The translations under genes were made by a program, and so were the position numbers. Positions 43,386-51,487 of a stretch of DNA of 54,230 nt are shown here, piece after piece; positions within the stretch are counted from its first letter, which is position 1, and each line of letters opens with the position of its first letter. The notes under the pieces are model-generated. The model made no database searches and was not told the origin of the DNA. It was given only the letters and a program-made list of their open reading frames with translations. Source of the DNA: Pseudomonas sivasensis (GTDB lineage Bacteria > Pseudomonadota > Gammaproteobacteria > Pseudomonadales > Pseudomonadaceae); NCBI RefSeq assembly GCF_013778505.1, contig NZ_JAAOWU010000027.1:1-54230 (forward strand). Direction: 5' to 3'.

Positions 43386-43843
43386 CAGGCAGTCTCCTTC
43401 CCGGCGGCCAGGTCGTACATGGCGGTATGGATGGCGTTGTAGGTACCGCAGCGGCACAGGTTGACCATCGCTGCGTCGATCTGCTCTTTGGTGGGAGCGG
43501 GGGTGTGCTTGAGCAGCGCGGTGGCTGCCATCACTTGTCCGGACTGGCAGTAACCGCACTGCGCTACCTGGTGCTCGACCCAGGCACTCACGACACGTTT
43601 GCCCACGTCATCGGCTTCGATGGCTTCGATGGTGGTGATCTCGCGGCCAACGACCCCGGCTACCGGGGTGACGCACGAACGCACTACATTGCCGTCCACC
43701 AGCACCGAGCAGGCGCCGCATTGGGCCAGGCCGCAGCCGTATTTGGTACCGGTCATGCCCAGATTGTCGCGGATTACCCACAGCAATGGCGTGTCGGCTT
43801 CGGCCTCGACCTGATAGGCCTTTTGGTTGATACGTAATTCCAT
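43385..43843 (-). CDS. [2Fe-2S] subunit of the molybdenum hydroxylase (IorA-like)
   Basis: 152 residues with two iron-sulphur clusters: a plant-type site CGLAQCGACSVLVDGNVVRSC region (C38-C60) and a C-terminal four-helix site CGYCQSGQV with CRCGTY. It takes electrons from the Mo centre and hands them to the cytochrome. It has no own signal, so it would be exported with the Tat-tagged IorB-like subunit. It is first in the operon. Confidence 0.94.
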   Translation of the reverse strand: MELRINQKAYQVEAEADTPLLWVIRDNLGMTGTKYGCGLAQCGACSVLVDGNVVRSCVTPVAGVVGREITTIEAIEADDVGKRVVSAWVEHQVAQCGYCQSGQVMAATALLKHTPAPTKEQIDAAMVNLCRCGTYNAIHTAMYDLAAGKETA

Positions 43844-44080
43844 GGCTGGCTCACCTGCTGATCATCGGTTGGTGGTGCTGATTTCTTATAGGAGTGGTGC
43901 GACGAGAAGTCGCCCATCGTCGAACTCTAGACCACCGCGCAAGGGGTATCTATCTGCTGGCCGCCATATTCAGAGGATCAGGCAAGGATTCAACAGGATT
44001 GGGTGACTGACAGCGGTGAAGCCCGGTGGTGGAGTCTGGCCTTTGCGTGGTGATCAGGCTTTCTGTCATGAACAGGTTTC

Positions 44081-44320
44081 TGTGGTGAACGGTCTTTTTG
44101 TGGTTGTTAGGGTTTCTGTGGTGCGCGGTCTTTTTGTGGTTGTGAGGTTTTCTGTGGTGCACGGTCTTTTTGTGGTTGTTAGGGTTTCTGTGGTGCACGG
44201 TCTTTTTGTGGTTGTGAGGTTTTCTGTGGTGCACGGTCTTTTTGTGGTTGTGAGGGTTTCTGTGATGCACAGTCTTTTTGTGGTTGTGAGGTTTTCTGTG
44301 GTGCGCGGTCTTTTTGTGGT
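44081..44320. repeat. Tandem array of seven 36-bp (2 x 18) units
   Basis: Units read TTCTGTGGTGCACGGTCTTT then TTGTGGTTGTGAGG, with a few substitutions between copies and no spacers. Alternate copies vary between GGG and GAGG at the junction. The last unit runs straight into the first REPIN. Degenerate units extend upstream to about 44046. Confidence 0.9.
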
Positions 44321-44446
44321 GAGCGGGCTTGCCCCGCGCTGGGCTGCGGAGCAGCCCCAAAACTGCCACCGAGATTTACCGGAAGAAATGCGATGTTCTT
44401 GATGGGGCCGCTTCGCAGCCCAGCGCGGGGCAAGCCCGCTCACCAC
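44316..44446. repeat. REPIN copy 1 (131 bp)
   Basis: From GTGGTGAGCGGGCTTGCCCC to its complement ending CTCACCAC. Each arm holds an inner palindrome (GGGCTGC...GCAGCCC). The loop has the sequence around GAGATTTACCGGAAG. Confidence 0.92.
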
Positions 44447-44612
44447 AGGACACCCGTTCACCACAACAAATCCACTCACCATGGACAGCCTGTTCACCAG
44501 GCATAACAACCCATATTTACCGTGGTTGGCAGGACCACTGTGATGATCAGGTTTTCTGTGGTGCACGGTCTTTTTGTGGTCGTTAGGGTTTCCGTGGTGC
44601 ACGGTCTTTTTT

Positions 44613-44743
44613 GTGGTGAGCGGGCTTGCCCCGCGCTGGGCTGCGGAGCAGCCCCAAAACTGCCCCCCAGATTTACCGGAAGAAATGCGGTGTTCTTGAT
44701 GGGGCCGCTTCGCAGCCCAGCGCGGGGCAAGCCCGCTCACCAC
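44613..44743. repeat. REPIN copy 2 (131 bp)
   Basis: Same length and nearly the same sequence as copy 1, starting 297 bp later. The one-base excess over copies 2-3 comes from an extra T in the preceding T run. Confidence 0.92.
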
Positions 44744-44908
44744 AGGGCACCCGTTCACCACAACAAATCCACTCACCATAGACAGCCTGTTCACCAGTTA
44801 TAACAACCCATATTTACCGTGGATGTGATGACCACTGTGATGATCAGGTTTTCTGTGGTGCACCGTCTTTTTGTAGTTGTGAGGTTTTCTGTGGTGCGCG
44901 GTCTTTTT

Positions 44909-45039
44909 GTGGTGAGCGGGCTTGCCCCGCGCTGGGCTGCGGAACAGCCCCAAAACTGCCGCTGAGATTTACCGGAAGAAATGCGGTGTTCTTCATGGGG
45001 CTGCTTCGCAGCCCAGCGCGGGGCAAGCCCGCTCACCAC
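44909..45039. repeat. REPIN copy 3 (131 bp)
   Basis: Starts 296 bp after copy 2. A few substitutions in the arms (GGAACAGCC for GGAGCAGCC). Confidence 0.92.
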
Positions 45040-45240
45040 AGGACACCCGTTCACCACAACAAATCCAATCACCACAGGTCATCCGTTCACCACAACAAAT
45101 CCACTCACCATAGACAGCCTGTTCACCAGGCATAACAACCCATATTTACCGTGGTTGGCAGGACCTCTGTGATGATCAGGTTTTCTGTGGTGCACCGTCT
45201 TTTTGTAGTTGTGAGGTTTTCTGTGGTGCACGGTTTTTTT

Positions 45241-45371
45241 GTGGTGAGCGGGCTTGCCCCGCGCTGGGCTGCGGAGCAGCCCCAAAACTGCCACCGAGAT
45301 TTACCGGAAGAAATGCGGTGTTCTTGATGGGGCCGCTTCGCAGCCCAGCGCGGGGCAAGCCCGCTCACTAC
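45241..45371. repeat. REPIN copy 4 (131 bp)
   Basis: Starts 332 bp after copy 3, which is 296 plus exactly 36, one extra double unit of the 18-bp repeat. The right tip has CACTAC for CACCAC. Confidence 0.92.
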
Positions 45372-45509
45372 AGGACATCCGTTCACCACAACAATCCACC
45401 CACCACAGGACACCCGTTCACCACAACAAATCCATTCACCCCATAACATCCATTCACCACAAAAAATCCGCTCACCCCAACAGCAAGAGCACCCCATATC
45501 TATCGCTAT

Positions 45510-46409
45510 TCAGGCCCACCCCTCACGCACTGCATTGCGAATCCCTTCCAGCAACATGGCAAATGCCGGGTTGTCGTTGTTTTCACGCCAGATCAGGTGC
45601 AATTCGCTCTGCGCGCCTTCGCCCAGGTCGATGTCGCGGAACACCACGTTCTTGAAAACTACGCTGCTGGCGCAACGAGGTACCAGGGCCAGGCCCATGC
45701 CGGCGTTGACCAGCGCGAGGATGGTCAGGGACGAGCCGAGCCACTGCACATAATCTGGCGCGACGCGGGCCGAGCGCAGCAGGCCGGTGAGCAGTTCGTT
45801 GAAGGGCGGGTAGGCGGCGTGGGCGTACATGAGGAAGGGTTGGGCGTCGAGGTCGTGCACGCTGACCGTCTCGGCGTTGGCCAGGCGATGGCTGCTCGGC
45901 ACCGCCAGCACGAAGGGCTCGCGCACCAGGCATTCGGTGGCGTAGCCCGGTTCCAGCAGGGGCGCGCGGACGATGCCCAGGTCGATGCGTCGGGCCCGCA
46001 GGGCTTCGTATTGTTGGTAGGTGTTCATCTCGGCCAGGTCGATCTTGACGTGAGGCTGCTTGAGACGCGCCTCGGCGATCACCTTGGGCAGAAACTCATA
46101 CACCGCGCTGCCGACGAAGCTGATGTTGACCGTGCCGATATCGCCTTCTGCAAACCGTCGCGCGGTCACGGCCGCTTGCTGGGCAAGCTCCAGCAGGTTC
46201 TGGGCTTCGATGAAAAACGCGCGGCCAGCAGCGGTGAGCGCGACGCTGCGAGTGGTGCGAGTAAACAGCTCTACACCCAGGTGGTGTTCGAGCAATTGGA
46301 TCTGCCGGCTCAGCGGCGGCTGGGTCATGTTCAGCCGTTCCGCAGCGCGGCGGAAATTCAGCTCAGTGGCTACGGTGGTGAAGCAGCGCAGTTGCGTCAG
46401 CTCGAACAT
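45510..46409 (-). CDS. LysR-family transcriptional regulator
   Basis: 299 residues from the ATG at 46409; an in-frame extension to 46460 lies in the promoter gap. N-terminal HTH (FRRAAERLNMTQPPLSRQIQ) and co-inducer domain from about 90 (VNISFVGSAVYEFLPKVI). It is of the CatR/BenM-like type. It is divergent from the MFS-gudD genes, its likely targets, with an inverted repeat between them. Confidence 0.92.
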   Translation of the reverse strand: MFELTQLRCFTTVATELNFRRAAERLNMTQPPLSRQIQLLEHHLGVELFTRTTRSVALTAAGRAFFIEAQNLLELAQQAAVTARRFAEGDIGTVNISFVGSAVYEFLPKVIAEARLKQPHVKIDLAEMNTYQQYEALRARRIDLGIVRAPLLEPGYATECLVREPFVLAVPSSHRLANAETVSVHDLDAQPFLMYAHAAYPPFNELLTGLLRSARVAPDYVQWLGSSLTILALVNAGMGLALVPRCASSVVFKNVVFRDIDLGEGAQSELHLIWRENNDNPAFAMLLEGIRNAVREGWA

Positions 46410-46412
46410 TGA

Positions 46413-46451
46413 TCTAATCCCGGTATCAATCGGATGCCAAGTTAGATTAGA
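46413..46451. promoter_or_regulatory. Inverted repeat, candidate LysR binding region
   Basis: TCTAATC at 46413-46419 and GATTAGA at 46445-46451 are perfect inverted repeats 25 bp apart in the 106-bp divergent gap. The spacing is wider than a single T-N11-A site and could mark two half-sites. Confidence 0.45.
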
Positions 46452-46515
46452 CGGGAACAATTCACGGCGTCCATCATTGTTCTGCCCCTAAAAAAACAAT
46501 GAATGGGAGTTGCCC

Positions 46516-47883
46516 GTGGAAACCCTCCAGAATCCGCCAGACCCGACCGTGCTTGCCCGCGCGGCCGCCAAGGTCAAGCGTCATGTACTGCCGCTGTTCG
46601 TGGTGATGTTCATCGTCAATTACATCGACCGGGTCAATATCGGCTTTGTGCGCAGCCATATGGAGACCGACCTGGGCATTGGCGCGGCGGCCTATGGTTT
46701 GGGCGCCGGGTTGTTTTTCATCGGTTACGCGATCTTCGAAGTGCCGTCCAACCTGCTCTTGCAGCGCTACGGCGCACGGGCCTGGTTGACGCGCATCATG
46801 TTCACCTGGGGCGCGGCGGCGATGGCCATGGCCTTTGTTCAGGGCGAAACCAGTTTCTACATCCTGCGCTTTATCCTCGGCGCCGCCGAAGCCGGGTTTT
46901 TCCCGGGGATCATCTACTACTTCACTCAATGGCTGCCGGCCGCCGAGCGTGGCAAGGCGATGGCGATTTTCCTCAGTGGCTCGGCGATCGCCTCGGTCAT
47001 CTCCGGGCCGGTGTCGGGGGCACTGCTCAACGTCAGCGGCCTGAGCCTGCATGGTTGGCAGTGGATGTTCCTGATCGAAGGCTTTGCCTCCATCGTGCTC
47101 TGCGGGTTCGTGTGGTTCTGGTTGCAGTCCCATCCCCATCAGGCCAAGTGGCTCAGCGACGACGAAAAACACGCGTTGGCCGCTGCCATTGCGCTGGAGC
47201 AGCAAGCCCGTGAGGCGAGCCAGAGCGTGCGGCCGTCGATGTTCAAATTGCTTGCCGACAAACAGATCGCACTGTTCTGTTTCATCTACTTCTCCATCGC
47301 CCTGACCATCTACGGCGCCACGTTCTGGCTGCCGAGCATGATCAAGAAAATGGGCAACCTGGGAGACTTCCAGGTTGGTCTGTTCAACTCCATTCCCTGG
47401 TTGATTTCCATCGTCGCGATGTACGGTTTTGCGTCGTTGGCCAGCAAGTGGAAGCACCAACAGGCGTGGGTGTCACTGATGCTGGTGATCGCCGCATTCG
47501 GCATGTTCATGTCCACCACCGGCGGGCCGGTGTTTGCCTTTGTCGCCATCTGTTTTGCCGCAATTGGCTTTAAGGCTGCCTCGGCGTTGTTCTGGCCGAT
47601 TCCCCAGGGTTACCTGGATGCGCGCATCGCCGCGGCGGTGATCGCCTTGATCAATTCGGTCGGCAACCTGGGCGGCTTTGTTGCGCCCACCACTTTCGGC
47701 TTGCTGGAACAGACCACCGGCTCCATCGAGGGCGGCCTGTATGGCTTGGCGGCCACCTCGCTGGTGGCGGCGGTGGTGGTGTTTTTTGCCCGCACCGCGC
47801 CTCGGGGCACTGTGCCGCCTGCGTCCAAATCGTCCACCCATCCTCACGCCTTGCGTTCCGGTCCACAGGGAGCCGCCTCTTGA
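46516..47883 (+). CDS. MFS transporter, ACS family (sugar-acid type)
   Basis: 455 residues from a GTG with GGGAG 6 bp upstream; a TTG at 46510 is too close to that site. Twelve membrane segments with ACS signatures: VNYIDRVNIGFVRSHMETDL, GYAIFEVPSNLLLQRYGARA and RFILGAAEAGFFPGIIYYFT. Relatives import glucarate, galactarate, galactonate or tartrate. It overlaps the glucarate dehydratase gene by 4 bp, so glucarate-type acids are its likely cargo. Confidence 0.9.
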   Translation: METLQNPPDPTVLARAAAKVKRHVLPLFVVMFIVNYIDRVNIGFVRSHMETDLGIGAAAYGLGAGLFFIGYAIFEVPSNLLLQRYGARAWLTRIMFTWGAAAMAMAFVQGETSFYILRFILGAAEAGFFPGIIYYFTQWLPAAERGKAMAIFLSGSAIASVISGPVSGALLNVSGLSLHGWQWMFLIEGFASIVLCGFVWFWLQSHPHQAKWLSDDEKHALAAAIALEQQAREASQSVRPSMFKLLADKQIALFCFIYFSIALTIYGATFWLPSMIKKMGNLGDFQVGLFNSIPWLISIVAMYGFASLASKWKHQQAWVSLMLVIAAFGMFMSTTGGPVFAFVAICFAAIGFKAASALFWPIPQGYLDARIAAAVIALINSVGNLGGFVAPTTFGLLEQTTGSIEGGLYGLAATSLVAAVVVFFARTAPRGTVPPASKSSTHPHALRSGPQGAAS

Positions 47884-49154
47884 AAATTGTCCGCGTTACC
47901 GTCACCCCGATTGCCTTCCGTGACCCGCCATTGCTCAACGCCAGTGGTATTCACGAACCCTTCGCGCTGCGCTCGATCATCGAGATCGAGAGCGACACCG
48001 GCTACATCGGCCTGGGCGAGAGCTACGGCGATGCCCCGGCGTTGGCGATCCAGCAGCAGGTACAGTCACAGTTGATCGGGCTCGACCCCTTCAACCTCAA
48101 CCAATTGCGCGCCATCGTGCAGGCCACCGTCGCCGCCCATAAACCGGCGAGCCTGGCCGGCGCCGAACTGGCACCGGGCTCCCACGCCAGCAAGGCGGTG
48201 AGCAATGCCTATTCGGCGTTCGAAGTGGCGTTTCTTGATTTGCAGGCGCGCTCACTGAACGTGCCGTTGGTGGACCTGCTCGGCGGCGCGATCCGTGACC
48301 AGATCCCGTTCAGCGCGTACCTGTTTTTCAAATACGCCAAGCACATTGATTCACCGTATAAACCCGACAGCTGGGGCGAAGCGCTGAACGAGGAACAGAT
48401 CGTCGCCCAGGCCCGGCGCATGATCGACACCTACGGCTTCAAAAGCATCAAGCTCAAGGCCGGTGCGCTGCAACCCGAGCACGAGGTGTCATGCATCAAG
48501 GCCCTGAAAAGGGCCTTCCCCGGCGTGCCGCTGCGCATTGACCCGAACGGCAACTGGTCCCTGGAAACTTCGCTCCGCATGGCCGAGTTGCTCGGCGATG
48601 ACTTGCAATATTACGAAGACCCGACCCCCGGCCTGGACGGCATGGCCGAGCTGCACAAACGCACCGACTTGCCCCTGGCGACCAATATGGTGGTCACCGA
48701 CTTTGACGAGTTTCGCCGCAGCGTGGCGCTTAACAGTGTGCAGATCGTACTTGCCGACCACCACTACTGGGGCGGCCTGCGCGACACCCAGGCGCTGGCG
48801 AAGATGTGCCAGACCTTCGGCCTGGGCGTGTCGATGCACTCCAATTCGCACTTGGGCATCAGCCTGATGGCCATGGCCCACGTGGCCGCGTCGGTGCCCA
48901 ACCTCGACTACGCCTGCGACACCCATTACCCGTGGCAAGAGCCGGATGAAGAGGTGATCAAGGGCGGCAAGCTGCCGATTGTCGACGGCTGCGTAAAAAT
49001 CACCCGCGCACCGGGGCTGGGCCTGGAACTGGACCATGACCAATTGGGCAAGCTGCATGATCAATACCTTACCTGTGGCATCCGCCAGCGCGACGACGTG
49101 AAACAGATGCAGCGCTATCAACCGGAGTGGAAAACCGTCAAACCGCGTTATTGA
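47880..49154 (+). CDS. gudD: Glucarate dehydratase
   Basis: 424 residues from a TTG that overlaps the transporter stop by 4 bp, with AGGGAG upstream. Enolase-superfamily glucarate dehydratase pattern: KLKAG catalytic lysines, metal ligands in RIDPNGNW, YYEDPTPG and ATNMVVTD, and the general-base His in SMHSNSHLG. It converts glucarate to 5-keto-4-deoxyglucarate, the substrate of KdgD encoded 17 kb away in this window. Confidence 0.92.
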   Translation: MKIVRVTVTPIAFRDPPLLNASGIHEPFALRSIIEIESDTGYIGLGESYGDAPALAIQQQVQSQLIGLDPFNLNQLRAIVQATVAAHKPASLAGAELAPGSHASKAVSNAYSAFEVAFLDLQARSLNVPLVDLLGGAIRDQIPFSAYLFFKYAKHIDSPYKPDSWGEALNEEQIVAQARRMIDTYGFKSIKLKAGALQPEHEVSCIKALKRAFPGVPLRIDPNGNWSLETSLRMAELLGDDLQYYEDPTPGLDGMAELHKRTDLPLATNMVVTDFDEFRRSVALNSVQIVLADHHYWGGLRDTQALAKMCQTFGLGVSMHSNSHLGISLMAMAHVAASVPNLDYACDTHYPWQEPDEEVIKGGKLPIVDGCVKITRAPGLGLELDHDQLGKLHDQYLTCGIRQRDDVKQMQRYQPEWKTVKPRY

Positions 49155-49172
49155 AGCTGGTCGCTTCGTTTT

Positions 49173-49203
49173 GCCCGGTGGTGCGCCACCGGGCCTTTTT
49201 TTT
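49173..49203 (+). terminator. Rho-independent terminator after gudD
   Basis: GCCCGGTGG and CCACCGGGC pair over 9 bp around TGCG, followed by eight T residues. Confidence 0.92.
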
Positions 49204-49355
49204 CGCGGGACGCCGTGCCGCGCTATGTATTCAAGCTGATACGTGAATGCGTGGTTATCTCAAATGAGATTTCTTATCAATTAAATTCACTTTGGTTTTT
49301 TTATCCCTTAGACTCAGCCCCGCTGGCGTTTGGCTGCCTTCAGCCCGCCATAAAA

Positions 49356-49363
49356 AACAATAA
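49356..49363 (+). promoter_or_regulatory. A-rich Hfq/Crc-type (CA) motif before the TonB receptor
   Basis: AACAATAA within AAAAAACAATAACGAAGG, 25 bp before the chosen GTG start. Confidence 0.4.
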
Positions 49364-49387
49364 CGAAGGGTGCTAGGGGAGCTGGGC

Positions 49388-51442
49388 GTGAATTTCAAAA
49401 AGAACACAATTGCGTTGGCGGTCGGGTCGGTTTGCCTGGCTTCAGGGGCTTGGGCTGCCGAACCCAACACGATGGAAATCGCGCCGATTACGGTGAGTGG
49501 CGAGAAAATCAACCGCTCCCTTGAGCAGACCCAATCCAGCGTTGTGGTCGTGACCGAACAACAACTGCGGGACAAGGCCGATCACAGCCTGGTCGATGTG
49601 TTCGCGCGCACGCCGGGTGTGTACAGCCAGGCTGGTAACGAAAACTGGGGCATTCGCGGTGTACCGGTGTCCGGATTCGACGACCAGGGCCCCGCGACCC
49701 TCAATGGCGCCGTTTCGGTGTATGTCGATGGTGCCGTGCAACCCAACCGCACCCTGACGCTGAGCCCTACCGGCTTGTGGGACGTGGAACAGGTAGAAGT
49801 CTTCCTCGGCCCGCAATCCACCACCCAGGGACGTAACTCCCTGGCCGGCGCCGTAGTAATCCAGACCCGCAACCCGACGTTCCAACCGACTTTTTCGGCG
49901 CAAACCAACGTGGGCAACTACGGAGAAAAAGGCGCAGCGGTGGCCGGTGGCGGCAGCATTGTCGATGACAAGATCGCAGGTCGCATCGCCCTGGATTATC
50001 AAGATGGCGATGGTTACATCGACAACATCGCCCTCGGCAAGGATGCCAACCCGCACCGCACGAGCAACGCGCGCGGCAAGCTGTTGATCCTGCCCAACGA
50101 CGATCTCGACGTCTTGCTGACCTACGCCCATAACGAGCACCGCCAGGGTGACAACTCGATCATCCGCACCCCGGACAAGGTGCGCTATTACAAGGTGTCC
50201 TCCGATACCCAAGCGTTCGACAACCTCAACCAGGACACCGTCAGCGCCAAGGTCGACTACCGCCTCGATGACCAATGGTCGCTGACCAGCCTGACCACCA
50301 ACACCCGGTCCGACTACACCAACCGCCTGGACTTCGACCAGACTGCCGACGCCAATGAAGTCATCCGACGCAAGCAGGATGGCAACCTGTTCGGCCAGGA
50401 GCTGCGCCTCAACTACAGCTCGGACACGGTGAAAAGTTTCGTCGGCGCCTATTACGGCCATAACTCCAACAATTTCCACGACCGACTGCTGTTCGATGAC
50501 GTATTGGCGGTCACGGTGAAAGGCGACACAGTCATCGAAAACAAGGCGCTGTTTGGTGAGGTCGACTGGACCTTCGCACCGCGCTGGACTCTGGTCACCG
50601 GCCTGCGCTACGACCACGAAACCAACGACACCGACATCAAGCAGGACGACCTGTCCGACGCGGCGAAGGTCAAAAAGTCGTTCGCGGCCGTGCTGCCAAA
50701 ACTGGGCATCAACTACGAACTCGCCACCGGCCAGTACCTGGGCTTCATAGTGCAGAAAGGTTATCGCGGCGGTGGCGTGAACGTGCGCTCCGGCAGCGGT
50801 CACGAGGCATATGACCCGGAATACACCACCAACTATGAGCTGTCGTACCGCGGTTCATTTCTCGAAGACACCCTGCGTGCACGCGCCAACCTGTATTACA
50901 CCGACTGGAAAGACCAGCAGGTCAGCGTGCGGCAAGCCAACAGCAATGTCATCAACGTGTACAACGCCGGTCGCAGCGATATCAAGGGCCTGGAAGTGTT
51001 CATCGAGAAAGACCTGAGCGAGCAACTGACCCTGACCCTCGGTGGCGCGATAACCGATGGCAAGTACAAGGACTTCATCGTCGGCAACAGCCAGGACCGC
51101 AGCGGCGAAGCGTTCTACTACTCGCCCAAGTACAAGGCTTCAGTGGGCGGCATCTATCGCTTCAACGAGCGCCTGACCTTCAACACCGACGTGACGTACC
51201 AGAGCAGCGCGCCTTCGGCGTACGAGTTCGATTCAGCGGGCAAGGTCAACGGCGAGCGCAGGAGCGACAACTACGTGTTGGCCAACTTCAGCAGCGAATT
51301 CAAAGTCACCAAGAACGTGGCTGTCTCGGGCTTCGTGAAAAACGCCTTCGACAAGCGCTACGTCACCAACAACCGCGATGACGAAATCATCGACGCCGGC
51401 GCGCCGCGCACCTTTGGCATGGCGCTGCGTTACGACCTGTAA
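49388..51442 (+). CDS. TonB-dependent outer membrane receptor
   Basis: 684 residues from the GTG at 49388 (GGGGAG upstream); a GTG at 49370 is an alternative. Signal peptide to about residue 23 (ALAVGSVCLASGAWA). Plug domain at about 40-165 (VVVVTEQQLRDKADHSLVDV, VEVFLGPQSTTQGRNSLAGA) and a 22-strand-type barrel ending FGMALRYDL. No CirA/FecA-type N-terminal signalling extension. It could bring in a siderophore or, from its place after gudD, a carbohydrate ligand; the terminator before it indicates its own promoter. Confidence 0.92.
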   Translation: MNFKKNTIALAVGSVCLASGAWAAEPNTMEIAPITVSGEKINRSLEQTQSSVVVVTEQQLRDKADHSLVDVFARTPGVYSQAGNENWGIRGVPVSGFDDQGPATLNGAVSVYVDGAVQPNRTLTLSPTGLWDVEQVEVFLGPQSTTQGRNSLAGAVVIQTRNPTFQPTFSAQTNVGNYGEKGAAVAGGGSIVDDKIAGRIALDYQDGDGYIDNIALGKDANPHRTSNARGKLLILPNDDLDVLLTYAHNEHRQGDNSIIRTPDKVRYYKVSSDTQAFDNLNQDTVSAKVDYRLDDQWSLTSLTTNTRSDYTNRLDFDQTADANEVIRRKQDGNLFGQELRLNYSSDTVKSFVGAYYGHNSNNFHDRLLFDDVLAVTVKGDTVIENKALFGEVDWTFAPRWTLVTGLRYDHETNDTDIKQDDLSDAAKVKKSFAAVLPKLGINYELATGQYLGFIVQKGYRGGGVNVRSGSGHEAYDPEYTTNYELSYRGSFLEDTLRARANLYYTDWKDQQVSVRQANSNVINVYNAGRSDIKGLEVFIEKDLSEQLTLTLGGAITDGKYKDFIVGNSQDRSGEAFYYSPKYKASVGGIYRFNERLTFNTDVTYQSSAPSAYEFDSAGKVNGERRSDNYVLANFSSEFKVTKNVAVSGFVKNAFDKRYVTNNRDDEIIDAGAPRTFGMALRYDL

Positions 51443-51459
51443 GCTGTATTCCTGCGTGC

Positions 51460-51479
51460 CCCGGCGCTGCGGCGCCGGG
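51460..51479. terminator. Stem-loop between convergent receptor and ligase genes
   Basis: CCCGGCGC and GCGCCGGG pair over 8 bp around TGCG. The tail has only a few T residues, so efficiency is uncertain; it could serve both genes. Confidence 0.6.
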
Positions 51480-51487
51480 TTCTGCGT

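Larger units (their letters stand above)
44046..45490. repeat. 18-bp-period repeat array with four embedded REPINs
   Basis: This 1.4-kb gene-free stretch is built on an 18-bp period. Left of each REPIN the plus strand repeats TGTGGT (for example at 44081, 44099, 44117 and so on in register to 44315). Right of each REPIN the inverse CACCACA/CACCA repeats at the same interval (44441, 44459, 44477, 44495). The REP tips themselves begin in register with the left units. Frames across it on the minus strand give low-complexity six-residue repeats and are not genes. Confidence 0.9.

Noticed and set aside
44081..44320. CRISPR-like 36-bp direct repeats
   Set aside because: The units are directly adjacent with no unique spacers, copies vary, and there are no cas genes in the window.
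44066..44794. Long minus-strand frame (242 codons), and similar frames at 43950-44369 and 45123-45497
   Set aside because: They are translations of the 18-bp repeats and REPINs: low complexity with a six-residue period, no ribosome site, no family. Repeats of a length divisible by 3 keep frames open by chance.
49442..50803. 453-codon minus-strand frame opposite the TonB receptor
   Set aside because: Antisense to a well-supported receptor gene and without a recognisable family.
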